From Cesiribacter sp. SM1 (GTDB lineage: Bacteria; Bacteroidota; Bacteroidia; Cytophagales; Cyclobacteriaceae): DNA of 45,046 nt. The notes under the pieces are model-generated. The model did not search any database, had not been told where the DNA came from, and was given only the letters and a program-made list of their open reading frames with translations. How positions within the stretch are numbered: the stretch's first letter is position 1; every line of letters begins with the position of its first letter. The position numbers and the translations under genes are program-made. Where the stretch lies: assembly GCF_020178975.1 (NCBI RefSeq), contig NZ_JAHXBU010000010.1, positions 1 through 45,046 of the forward strand. The letters are read 5' to 3'. This document shows positions 37,927-45,046 of the stretch, in pieces.

Positions 37927-38259
37927 ATGAAAACAATGAACTTGCCTGAAGTGGTAGCAGATTTAGTGGAGGCACAAGCCAGCTTCGATAGTGTTGCTTT
38001 TGCCAATTGTTTTTCTGAAACAGCCGTGGTTTTTGACGAAGGTAAAACCCACAAAGGAAAAGCTGAAATTCAACAGTGGATAGACCAAGCAAACAAGAGG
38101 TTTAAAACCGTAATGGACCCCATTGAATTTACCCAAACAGACACCACCTGTGTGTTGCTGGCAGAGATTTCAGGCACTTTTGAGGGAAGTCCCCTGGTAC
38201 TAAATTATAATTTTGTTTTGAGGGACGGCTTGATTCAATCGCTAAAAATTACGGGCTGA
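37927..38259 (+). CDS. SnoaL-like (NTF2-fold) protein
   Basis: A 110-residue small protein with the NTF2/SnoaL-like pattern: an N-terminal helix (LPEVVADLVEAQASFDSVAF), CFSETAVVFDEGKTHKGKAEIQ, and two long strands towards the end (TCVLLAEISGTF, LVLNYNFVLRDGLIQSLKIT). Proteins of this type next to SDRs in Bacteroidota are often annotated as nuclear-transport-factor-2-like. It probably shares the SDR promoter. Its substrate or partner is unknown. Confidence 0.85.
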   Translation: MKTMNLPEVVADLVEAQASFDSVAFANCFSETAVVFDEGKTHKGKAEIQQWIDQANKRFKTVMDPIEFTQTDTTCVLLAEISGTFEGSPLVLNYNFVLRDGLIQSLKITG

Positions 38260-38720
38260 AAATTGTCAGGAACCACGATGGTTTTGCAGCAAAAAGCTTT
38301 GAATGGGAGGTGGTTTTCGGACCAAAGGATTTTTTAAAGTTGGGGAAATTTTCACTGGATGCTGTCTGCCTTTTTTAGAGACACCCCTCTTGTCTGTCCC
38401 TCTCCCATGCCTTAAAGAAGCCCACAAGCAGGTGGTGATACCCCCTTAACAGGAAGTTTGATAATTTTAGTACTTTAGTACCGGTAGTTTTTATGGGGGA
38501 AATCAGGTTGTTCAACACAATAAAGTACAATCACCATTACTCGCAGAAACGTCAACTATTTTTATCCTTGTGTATACCCTTAGCAGAAAATGCCGCTGCT
38601 TATCCACCTAACTTCATTATTCAACCTCCTGGTATTGCCATTTAGACTATCAACCTCAAACTTCACTTCAATAACCTGATTTACCTCTTTTTTATCCAGA
38701 CACCTAAACAAAGAATATTC
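38260..38720. other. Intergenic region before the aldehyde dehydrogenase
   Basis: 460 bases with no gene and no clear terminator. A tandem TAGTAC/TTTAGTAC pair near 38465-38482 is the only local repeat noticed. The promoter of the aldehyde dehydrogenase should lie here. Confidence 0.4.
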
Positions 38721-40265
38721 ATGCCAAAAATCATTTCGCCTCAGCTTGAGTTTTCCGGATTACTTCAACAAGTGAAGCAGGTGACTCCCGAAATTTTTGA
38801 TCCGCATGGTCATTATCTAAACCTGCTGGAAGGCCGTTGGCAGGAAACTGGTTCTCCCAAAGAGTTTATTTCTCCGATCGACGGATCTATCATAGGCAGT
38901 CTGCCCATGCTGAATAGAGCTACTGCACTCCGAGCTATCCAGGGCGCCCATCGCGAAGCAAAGGAATGGAGTCGCGTAGACCTGGATGAACGTAAGCGGC
39001 GTGTGCAGGAGTGCCTTGACCAACTGCGGGCACATGTAGACCTGATTGGAAAACTTTTAATGTGGGAAATCGGCAAGACATATAAGCTGGGCTTTACCGA
39101 TATTGACCGCTGTATAGACGGAGTGCAGTGGTATGTGGACCATATTGAGGAACTACTTGGCAGCCGCGAACCCCTTGGAGTGGTATCGAACATTGCTTCC
39201 TGGAACTACCCTATGTCGGTTCTGATGCACGCTGTTTTAGTGCAGGTGCTTTGCGGGAATGTGGCGGTGGCTAAAACCCCTTCGGATGGTGGTTTTATCT
39301 CGCTAAGCATTGCGTTCGCAATTGCCCGCCGCAGTGGATTGCCCGTTACCCTGGTGAGCGGCTCTGGAGGAGAATTAAGTGACATACTGGTTAAGGATCA
39401 GGCAATCGCCTGTCTTTCTTTTGTAGGCGGTCGCTATAACGGGCGTAATATTGCCGATGCCCTGGCCTCTGTGCACAAGCGCTATATGCTTGAAATGGAA
39501 GGCGTAAACACCTACGGCATCTGGAATTTCTCTGACTGGAACAGCCTTGGTGAGCAACTCAAGAAAGGCTATGACTACGGCAAACAGCGCTGTACGGCCT
39601 ATGTGCGCTTTGTGGTGGAGCGCCCTTTATTTCCGCAGTTCCTGGAAACCTACTGGAACTCCATTCGCAGCCTGAAAATTGGGAATCCTACTTTGGTAGA
39701 CAGGCCGGAGGATAAACTGCCGGATCTGGCCTTTGGCCCGGTAATTAACCGCCGCCAGGCAGAGGATCTTGACCGTCTCTATAGTAATGCGCTGAAAACG
39801 GGCGCTACTCCTGTGTATGATGGCAAACTGGAGGATTCCTTATTCTTGCCTGATCAGGACCGTTCGGCTTACAGGGCACCACGGGCACTGGTAAACCTGC
39901 CACGGCAAAGTGAATTGTATTTTAAAGAGCCTTTCGGACCTATTGACTCTATTGTGCTTGTGGACCGGGTAGAAGAACTGGTAGGAGAAATGAATATTTC
40001 CAATGGTGCACTGGTTGCAGCTATTGCCTCCGATGATGTAAAGTGGGCGCAACGTACGGCACGGGAAGTGCGGGCCTTTAAAGTGGGTATCAATAATCTT
40101 CGCTCCCGCGGCGATCGGGAGGAAGTATTCGGAGGCCTGGGTGAATCCTGGAAGGGGGCTTTCGTAGGAGGTAAACTCCTGGTGGAAGCGGTTACTCAGG
40201 GTGCACCTTCGGAAACGGTATACGGGAATTATGAAGATGCTACTCTTTTACCGGAGAAAATTTAA
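38721..40265 (+). CDS. NAD(P)-dependent aldehyde dehydrogenase family protein
   Basis: Oxidises an aldehyde to its acid (514 residues). The fold markers are intact: the oxyanion Asn N162 in ASWNYP, E258 in LEMEGVN (equivalent of the general-base Glu in ELGG), the nucleophile C291 in GKQRCTAY, and EPFGPIDSIVLVD. The motif after the general base is unusual (EMEGVN instead of ELGGKN) and the cofactor-loop region reads SFVGGRYNGRN rather than the common FTGS type, so this is a divergent subfamily and its substrate cannot be named. It stands alone and is followed by a strong terminator. Confidence 0.9.
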   Translation: MPKIISPQLEFSGLLQQVKQVTPEIFDPHGHYLNLLEGRWQETGSPKEFISPIDGSIIGSLPMLNRATALRAIQGAHREAKEWSRVDLDERKRRVQECLDQLRAHVDLIGKLLMWEIGKTYKLGFTDIDRCIDGVQWYVDHIEELLGSREPLGVVSNIASWNYPMSVLMHAVLVQVLCGNVAVAKTPSDGGFISLSIAFAIARRSGLPVTLVSGSGGELSDILVKDQAIACLSFVGGRYNGRNIADALASVHKRYMLEMEGVNTYGIWNFSDWNSLGEQLKKGYDYGKQRCTAYVRFVVERPLFPQFLETYWNSIRSLKIGNPTLVDRPEDKLPDLAFGPVINRRQAEDLDRLYSNALKTGATPVYDGKLEDSLFLPDQDRSAYRAPRALVNLPRQSELYFKEPFGPIDSIVLVDRVEELVGEMNISNGALVAAIASDDVKWAQRTAREVRAFKVGINNLRSRGDREEVFGGLGESWKGAFVGGKLLVEAVTQGAPSETVYGNYEDATLLPEKI

Positions 40266-40385
40266 GTAATTTGAGTTTTCCAGCTTTCTGAAAACACCTA
40301 AGCTCAAATTTTTAATTTTATAACTACATATAACCTGGAATGAGGGAAGGTTAAATAGGGTATTGTAGCGGAGGAATTTTTTAAG

Positions 40386-40428
40386 GGCTTTTTTGTGAAA
40401 GTGCCTCACAAAAAAGCCAACCTTTTTT
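40386..40428 (+). terminator. Rho-independent terminator after the aldehyde dehydrogenase
   Basis: A perfect 13-base-pair stem (GGCTTTTTTGTGA at 40386-40398 with TCACAAAAAAGCC at 40406-40418) with a 7-base loop is followed by AACC and eight T residues. It is about 120 bases after the stop codon of the aldehyde dehydrogenase gene and suits plus-strand transcription. Confidence 0.8.
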
Positions 40429-40923
40429 TTGCTTTACGTTCCATCAAACAGGATCAAAAATATAGAGACTCAAACTGTTGGGCACTCAAAGGTTATTTCT
40501 AGTAGGAGGAGGCATCCACCATTCCTCTGGAAAGGTTAAGAATCCCTACCCAGGCGATGGGAATATCCTCTAACTCTTTGCTATTAGTAATGAACGGGTA
40601 GCTGCCTGCTACCAGAACTTAGCCCCCTTACCTTAGACATGCAGTTGCCCATGGGCTCTTCCCTGCAGTGCCCGTACAGCATTGCCCGGCTGTACTACGA
40701 CCCTTGTGAAAAGGATTCCTTTATTTCTGCGCTAGTAGAACGCAGTCCAGGTAAAAGCAGAAGTAGCTCGTCAATGCACTACCTGCCACTTTTTCCCAGA
40801 CAGTAAGAACTTTACTGTAATCTTAGAATTGCTGCGTAGCTGGAAGCTTTAAATAATTGGCAGCACTCCCTTTTTAACATCATTGAAAAAATCTTAGACG
40901 TACAGGCCCCATGCAGAAGAGAA
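40429..40923. other. Gap between terminator and osmC relic
   Basis: About 500 bases without a supported gene. A 55-codon ATG frame at 40639-40806 (starts MQLPMGSSLQ) has no recognised family or ribosome-binding site and is not called. Confidence 0.35.
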
Positions 40924-41127
40924 GGGTAAAATGTACAAGACTCATCGCTATTTGTCCATTTTCTTACTAGGTAATCCGCTGCAACTTTGTGATATGAAAT
41001 TAATCACAAACACAAAAGTAAAACTACATGAAACGTTCAGCAAATGCCCTTTGAACCGGTACTCTTAAGAGGGGCAAGGGTAACATTGCATCACAAAGTC
41101 AAATCGCAACAAAACTCCTTACTCAGC
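40924..41127 (+). pseudogene. Decayed duplicate of the osmC leader and 5' end
   Basis: From GGGTAAAATGTACAAGACTC onward this stretch is nearly identical for over 100 bases to the leader of the intact osmC-like gene (44216-44319), including the dyad TTTGTGAT-N9-ATCACAAA (here 40986-41010) and the start ATGAAACGTTCAGC (here at 41028). The reading frame then meets TGA after eight codons and similarity fades by about 41127. It is therefore a truncated, inactive copy. It lies about 3.3 kb upstream of the original in the same orientation. Confidence 0.8.
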
Positions 41128-41323
41128 TGATAACATCGGTTTGGCGTTATGGGGGCTGAAACTAAAATTCTACTTTTTTTCATAATTCCAGCAACAGGTA
41201 AAGGCTGAACATTTGTGTAAAAAATCCTCCACAACTCCAATTCGAGAACCGTAAGGCGCTATAGAAAATTTTCCAGCTTATGATAAAGGCACAAAATTCT
41301 TTAACACCAAAAAGACAACAAAA

Positions 41324-42475
41324 ATGACGAACAAAGAAATTGCACTGACAATTAATCAGGCAGTCCAAACAGCAGATGTAGAAACTGCGGCAGCACTAGT
41401 GGCCGAAAATTACATTCAACACACTCCTGTTATACCTGATGGTAGAAAAGGATTTAAAATGTTTCTGACCAAGATCAAAAACAACGAGATACCTGCTCCC
41501 AAATTAAAAACTGTGCGAGTGATTGAAGACGGGAATTTTGTTGCCCTTCATCATGAAGCACATTGGCCGAATCGAAAGGCAATGTTCGAAATTTTCAGAT
41601 TCGAAGATGGATTGGCTGCTGAACATTGGAGCGCCATGATGGACCATCCAGAAAATACAGCCAGCGGCAACAGGATGTTTGATGGGGCAACAGAGATTAT
41701 GGACCTGGATAAGACCGATACCAATAAGGAGATAATCAAAACCTTAATGAATGAAGTTTTCATGAAGGGAAATTTTGACAAAAGTCTTATTCTAGGGTTT
41801 TATCATCCAGAAGTTATCCAGCACAACCCCTTCATTGACAATACTGTTGATGGCTTGATAGATAGGGTTTCTCAGTTGCAAGAACAAGGTATAAAGATTC
41901 AAATAGAGCACCTTCATTGCCTACTCGCCCAGGGTAATTTTGTGCTTGCCTTTTCCGAAGGAAAATTTGGTAATGATGGAGTTAAACCAACTGCCTTCTT
42001 TGATTTGTTCCGATTGGAAAATGGCAGGATCATGGAGCATTGGGGTATCGTTCAGGAAGTCCCCGATACAATGACTCATGACAATGGTATGTTCAGGTTA
42101 CCACTCTACAAGCGGCTGGGTGGTTATGATGGGATTGCCGCTTATATTGATCATGCATTTCCCCAAGTGGCGGCGCATCCTGATTTACAACATTTATTTC
42201 TTGGGCACTCCATGGCAACCAAAATGCGTCAAAGACAACTCATCATTGATAAATTATCCAGCTCATTGAAAGGCCCTACCATTTATCTCGGAAAGCCTTT
42301 GAAGGAAATTCACCAGGGATTGAATATTACGCTTCCTCAATGGGAATCTTTTATGGCAATAATAAATAAAGCAATGGACGAAAGAGGGATCAAGGGAGAG
42401 ACAAAGAAAGATTTTATTGATCATTTCGAAAGCTACAGAAGTGTGACTGTCGAAGCAGAATTGGAAAGTGTCTAA
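41324..42475 (+). CDS. Double SnoaL-like protein fused to a truncated haemoglobin
   Basis: A 383-residue protein with three modules in one uninterrupted frame. Residues 1-130 and 132-257 are two NTF2/SnoaL-like domains (NYIQHTPVIPDGRKGF...FEIFRFEDG and EVIQHNPFIDNTVDGL...FDLFRLENGRIMEHW). Residues 258-383 form a group-1-type truncated globin: LYKRLGGYDGIAAYIDHAF, HPDLQHLFLGH, GPTIYLGKPLKEIHQGLNIT, WESFMAIINKAMDERGI. H330 in EIHQGL is the expected proximal haem ligand, while the distal Tyr of the usual FY motif is replaced (AF). It is probably a cytoplasmic haem protein linking ligand binding or catalysis to O2/NO/peroxide chemistry; the exact role is unknown. No frameshift is seen. Confidence 0.88.
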   Translation: MTNKEIALTINQAVQTADVETAAALVAENYIQHTPVIPDGRKGFKMFLTKIKNNEIPAPKLKTVRVIEDGNFVALHHEAHWPNRKAMFEIFRFEDGLAAEHWSAMMDHPENTASGNRMFDGATEIMDLDKTDTNKEIIKTLMNEVFMKGNFDKSLILGFYHPEVIQHNPFIDNTVDGLIDRVSQLQEQGIKIQIEHLHCLLAQGNFVLAFSEGKFGNDGVKPTAFFDLFRLENGRIMEHWGIVQEVPDTMTHDNGMFRLPLYKRLGGYDGIAAYIDHAFPQVAAHPDLQHLFLGHSMATKMRQRQLIIDKLSSSLKGPTIYLGKPLKEIHQGLNITLPQWESFMAIINKAMDERGIKGETKKDFIDHFESYRSVTVEAELESV

Positions 42476-42518
42476 CAAAGCCCATCAGCCCTTTTTCGTA
42501 AAAATGAACTCGTTATAA

Positions 42519-42865
42519 CCTCATGCGGTGGCAAAAGCCGGACTCATCAATTACAGCAAAGAGTTATCAAAAGAAGATTCATCTCAAGGTGTTCCGGTTT
42601 TATCTGTCTCATCCGGCTGGATCATGACAGACTCATTCTCAAGCATGATGGAACGAATATCTGAAAGCTCAAACATTTCTGCTGAAGAAGCGACACAAAG
42701 CGTCATGGAAGCACTGGGAGGCATACCTGTGGGAGGAGAAGACCTGCACAACCTGAAGAAATTGCTGAATTGGTCGGCTTTTTAGTGTCGTTGAGAGCCG
42801 AGTATTTGACAGTAACCGAATTTGCCATTGACGGCGGAACCATTCCTACAATTTTTTATCATTAA
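42519..42865 (+). pseudogene. 3' fragment of a duplicated SDR gene
   Basis: The sequence parallels the last 115 or so codons of the SDR at 37110-37904: [49 protein letters not shown]. An extra base or two near 42735-42745 shifts the frame, after which the other frame continues with EEIAEL-like and [10 protein letters not shown]-like residues to a stop at 42863-42865. The whole N-terminal cofactor domain is missing. It abuts the old-yellow-enzyme gene by 12 bases. Confidence 0.8.
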
Positions 42866-42877
42866 AATAAAAGCAAA

Positions 42878-43969
42878 ATGAAATTATTCGAACCTTATCA
42901 GTCAAAAACGTTAGAACTAGCTAACAGAATTGTTATGGCACCGATGACCAGAAGTCGTGCAGATAATGATGCATTGGCAGCAACTAAACTTCATGCAACC
43001 TATTACAGCCAAAGAGCTTCGGCAGGATTAATTATCACAGAAGGAACAACCATAAGCCCACGGGCAACAGGATATATCTATGTGCCAGGCATTTATTCAA
43101 AGCCCCAAATAAATGGGTGGAAACTGACAACAGATGCTGTACACGAAAAAGGAGGGAAGATTTTTGCCCAGCTTTGGCACGTAGGCCGTATTTCTCACCC
43201 CGATTTAATTAATGGGGAACTACCTTTGGCTCCTTCGGCTATCAATCCTCAATTTTATGCCTATACACATCAGGGTAAAGAGGATACCGTAACTCCTAAA
43301 GCAATGACACTGGAAGATATTCATCAAACCATCACAGACTATCAGCAAGCAGCTGTTAATGCAATGGATGCAGGGTTTGATGGTGTTGAAGTACACGCTG
43401 CAAATGGATATTTAATCAACCAGTTTTTTGCAAAATGTGCCAATATCCGAACCGATCAATATGGTGGATCGATTGAAAACAGAAGTAGGTTTCTGTTTGA
43501 AATATTAGAAAAGGTAGGCGAAAGTATAAGTTTAAATAAAGTAGGTGTAAGGATTTCCCCAACACTTACCAACACATTCGGAATAACAACTGACGACGAA
43601 ACGGTGGCATTGTATGAATACATCTGCACTAAGTTAAACGAATACGATCTTGCCTATCTGCACATTTCGGGCTTCTCCTATGATACGCTTGACCCGCAAA
43701 CCTATATTTTGAATACCGCAAAACACTATAGGAATTTTTACAAGGGTAATTATATCATCAATGGGGGTTTTGAAGCCCGTTCTGCGAATGAGGCTATCGA
43801 AACAGGTAGTGCAGATTTAGTGTCGTTTGGTAAACCTTTTATTAGCAACCCCGATCTTGTAGAACGTTTCAAATTAAATGCTCCGTTAAACGAATTGGAT
43901 GCTGCTACAATTTACACAAGGGGAGAAAAAGGTTATACCGATTATCCAGTTCTGGAATTAATACAATGA
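42878..43969 (+). CDS. Old-yellow-enzyme family NADH:flavin oxidoreductase, NemA-like
   Basis: An FMN-dependent ene-reductase (363 residues) that reduces activated C=C bonds, maleimides, quinones or nitro compounds with NAD(P)H. The fold signatures are clear: LANRIVMAPMTRSRA, AQLWHVGRISHPD, the substrate-binding pair H173/N176 in VEVHAANGYL, RTDQYGGSIENRSRF, and the FMN-phosphate region INGGFEARSANEAI with LVSFGKPFISNPDL. The length is normal for NemA/OYE enzymes. It follows the SDR relic and precedes osmC, in a group of electrophile- and peroxide-handling genes. Confidence 0.94.
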   Translation: MKLFEPYQSKTLELANRIVMAPMTRSRADNDALAATKLHATYYSQRASAGLIITEGTTISPRATGYIYVPGIYSKPQINGWKLTTDAVHEKGGKIFAQLWHVGRISHPDLINGELPLAPSAINPQFYAYTHQGKEDTVTPKAMTLEDIHQTITDYQQAAVNAMDAGFDGVEVHAANGYLINQFFAKCANIRTDQYGGSIENRSRFLFEILEKVGESISLNKVGVRISPTLTNTFGITTDDETVALYEYICTKLNEYDLAYLHISGFSYDTLDPQTYILNTAKHYRNFYKGNYIINGGFEARSANEAIETGSADLVSFGKPFISNPDLVERFKLNAPLNELDAATIYTRGEKGYTDYPVLELIQ

Positions 43970-44215
43970 GTTTCATTTGTCAGACCAAAACGCCTTGTTT
44001 AAGGCCTGATTTAATTTTACTGAAAGCTTTCGGTCTTCAGGAACACTGAAAGCTTTCAGTCTTCCTGATAAAGCCCCATCTGGTAAAGTCTCATCTAAAC
44101 TCCTACCTACCCAACGAATTGAATCTTTTGAAAAGGGCTGAACTACCTCAATATATTAGTAACAGGGCCTCGTCCATAACAATCCAGCAAAGTAAAAGCA
44201 TTTGACTTAGCACCA
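43970..44215. other. Intergenic region with weak hairpin and tandem repeat
   Basis: After the oxidoreductase a short stem (GCCTT 43992-43996 with AAGGC 44001-44005) followed by T-rich sequence may weakly terminate. A two-copy tandem repeat (44019-44069) comes next. No gene is seen; 44216 onward is the osmC leader. Confidence 0.4.
44019..44069. repeat. Two-copy 26-base tandem repeat with palindrome
   Basis: ACTGAAAGCTTTC-x-GTCTTC occurs twice with a 26-base period (starts 44019 and 44045). The second copy contains the perfect 14-base palindrome CTGAAAGCTTTCAG (44046-44059); the first has one mismatch. It could be paired operator sites or a small duplication. Confidence 0.6.
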
Positions 44216-44277
44216 GGGTAAAATGTACAAGACTCATCGCTATTTGTCCATTTTCCTGCCCTGTAATTCACTGCAAC

Positions 44278-44302
44278 TTTGTGATATCAAATTAATCACA
44301 AA
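44278..44302. promoter_or_regulatory. Dyad upstream of osmC
   Basis: TTTGTGAT-N9-ATCACAAA ends 17 bases before the osmC start and is preserved in the decayed copy at 40986-41010, while the loop bases differ slightly. The arms resemble CRP/FNR-type half sites, but the spacing is wider than in those families. It may be a repressor site or an mRNA-leader hairpin. Confidence 0.4.
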
Positions 44303-44319
44303 CACAAAATTAAAACTAC

Positions 44320-44739
44320 ATGAAACGTTCAGCGAATGCCGTATGGACAGGCACCTTAAAGAAAGGAAACGGCAACATTACCACCCAAAGTCAAATCCTC
44401 AACAAAGCTCCATACTCTTTTGTGACGAGGTTCGAGAACCAAACGGGAACAAACCCTGAAGAACTAATGGCAGCGGCGCATGCTGGATGCTTTACCATGC
44501 AAATCAGTGCTGACCTCACCAGAGCTGGATTTATTCCTGATGAACTCAGCACGGAAGCAGTTATCACCCTCATAGATGGGGTTATTTCCAAATCAACGCT
44601 CAAGCTTCAGGCAAAAGTACCAGGTATATCGCAGGATCAGTTCTTCAGGATTGCTCACCAGTCTAAAGAGAATTGTCCGGTAAGCAAAGTATATAATCTT
44701 GAGATCACGCTGGAGGCTCATCTTCACTCATTCAACTGA
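44320..44739 (+). CDS. OsmC-family peroxiredoxin-like protein
   Basis: A 139-residue protein of the OsmC/Ohr family, thiol peroxidases that reduce organic hydroperoxides. Both reactive cysteines are present: C57 in HAGCFTM and C119 in KENCPVSK, together with the N-terminal [15 protein letters not shown] and the helix [14 protein letters not shown]. The order and spacing fit OsmC rather than Ohr. The start ATGAAACGTTCAGC is conserved in the decayed copy at 41028. It follows the ene-reductase and precedes a secreted hydrolase, consistent with a stress-defence group. Confidence 0.92.
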   Translation: MKRSANAVWTGTLKKGNGNITTQSQILNKAPYSFVTRFENQTGTNPEELMAAAHAGCFTMQISADLTRAGFIPDELSTEAVITLIDGVISKSTLKLQAKVPGISQDQFFRIAHQSKENCPVSKVYNLEITLEAHLHSFN

Positions 44740-44780
44740 GCACATATCACATCATTCCTTATTTTTTAACTAACAAGAAA

Positions 44781-45046
44781 ATGAAAACAGCAATTTTAAC
44801 AACTGCATTTTTGATGATCCTGCTTCAGAGTTACACGGTTTTTTCCCAGGGGAAAAGAAAACCAGCCTCAGCCGGAAGACAAGAGTATGTTGAAGTAGAG
44901 AAAAATGTTCGTCTACATGTTGTCGATCTGGGCGAAGGACAGCCGATTGTATTGATTCACGGATGGCCTTTGAATAATGCCATGTACGAGTACCAGTATC
45001 AATACCTGGTAGAAAAAGGCTTCAGGGTGATTGGCATTTCGCTGCG
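44781..45046 (+). CDS. Secreted alpha/beta hydrolase, 3' end outside window
   Basis: An ATG 41 bases after osmC opens a frame that runs to the window edge (88 codons). It starts with a signal peptide (MKTAILTTAFLMILLQSYTV then FSQG) and continues into the first strands of an alpha/beta hydrolase: LHVVDLGEGQPIVLIHGWPL, then YLVEKGFRVIGISLR. The HGWPL block and following residues resemble the cytoplasmic hydrolase at 35120-35947, so this is a secreted relative. The nucleophile elbow and triad lie outside the window. Confidence 0.88.
   Translation, partial: MKTAILTTAFLMILLQSYTVFSQGKRKPASAGRQEYVEVEKNVRLHVVDLGEGQPIVLIHGWPLNNAMYEYQYQYLVEKGFRVIGISL

Noticed and set aside
40639-40806. 55-codon ATG frame
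   Set aside because: No recognised family, no start signal, and located between a terminator and a pseudogene.

Overview
The window looks like chromosomal DNA of a Bacteroidota bacterium, most likely of the order Cytophagales. The evidence is a SusC/SusD pair, a giant hybrid two-component sensor that carries its own AraC domain, Reg_prop and TPR sensor kinases, and gene starts that mostly lack a strong Shine-Dalgarno sequence. No rRNA, tRNA, CRISPR array, phage gene or intact insertion sequence was found. Reading was by eye, so family assignments rest on recognised motifs and not on searches.

Left edge (1-1434): three minus-strand coding traces. These are the 5' part of a secreted hypothetical protein, a small lipoprotein gene broken by one frameshift, and a decayed remnant further upstream.

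Polysaccharide utilisation locus (1435-21390), all on the plus strand: hybrid two-component regulator, SusC, SusD, then a tight run of GH2, alginate-lyase-superfamily lyase (PL5/PL38-like), GH88 unsaturated uronyl hydrolase, GH2 with a malectin-like C-terminus, an SDR-type fructuronate reductase (UxuB role) and mannonate dehydratase (UxuA). The logic is uronate catabolism. The lyase leaves unsaturated uronic acid ends, GH88 removes them, the two GH2 enzymes (both with an N-x-K uronate-type motif) release glycosyl or glucuronosyl residues, and UxuB/UxuA take fructuronate towards 2-keto-3-deoxygluconate. Glucuronate isomerase, KDG kinase/aldolase and KduI/KduD are not in the window. A 12-base word is shared by the leaders of susC and of the first GH2 gene and may be the regulator's site.

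Middle (21391-33593): a Gal80-like Gfo/Idh/MocA protein behind a LacI-type palindrome; an AraC regulator; a TPR/HisKA_2 histidine kinase convergent with a sigma-54-type response regulator, with a truncated cyclic-nucleotide-binding gene between them; a SnoaL-like protein; and a second AraC regulator.

Right part (33594-45046): gene-poor stretches plus a stress or detoxification group. It holds a haloperoxidase-like alpha/beta hydrolase, an HxlR regulator divergent from an SDR and a SnoaL protein, an aldehyde dehydrogenase, a SnoaL-SnoaL-truncated-haemoglobin fusion, an old-yellow-enzyme reductase, an OsmC-family peroxidase and a second, secreted alpha/beta hydrolase cut by the window end. Decayed duplicates (an osmC leader and 5' end, an SDR 3' end, an IS630-type transposase N-terminus) show past rearrangement here. 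The most unusual item is the double-SnoaL/globin fusion at 41324-42475.
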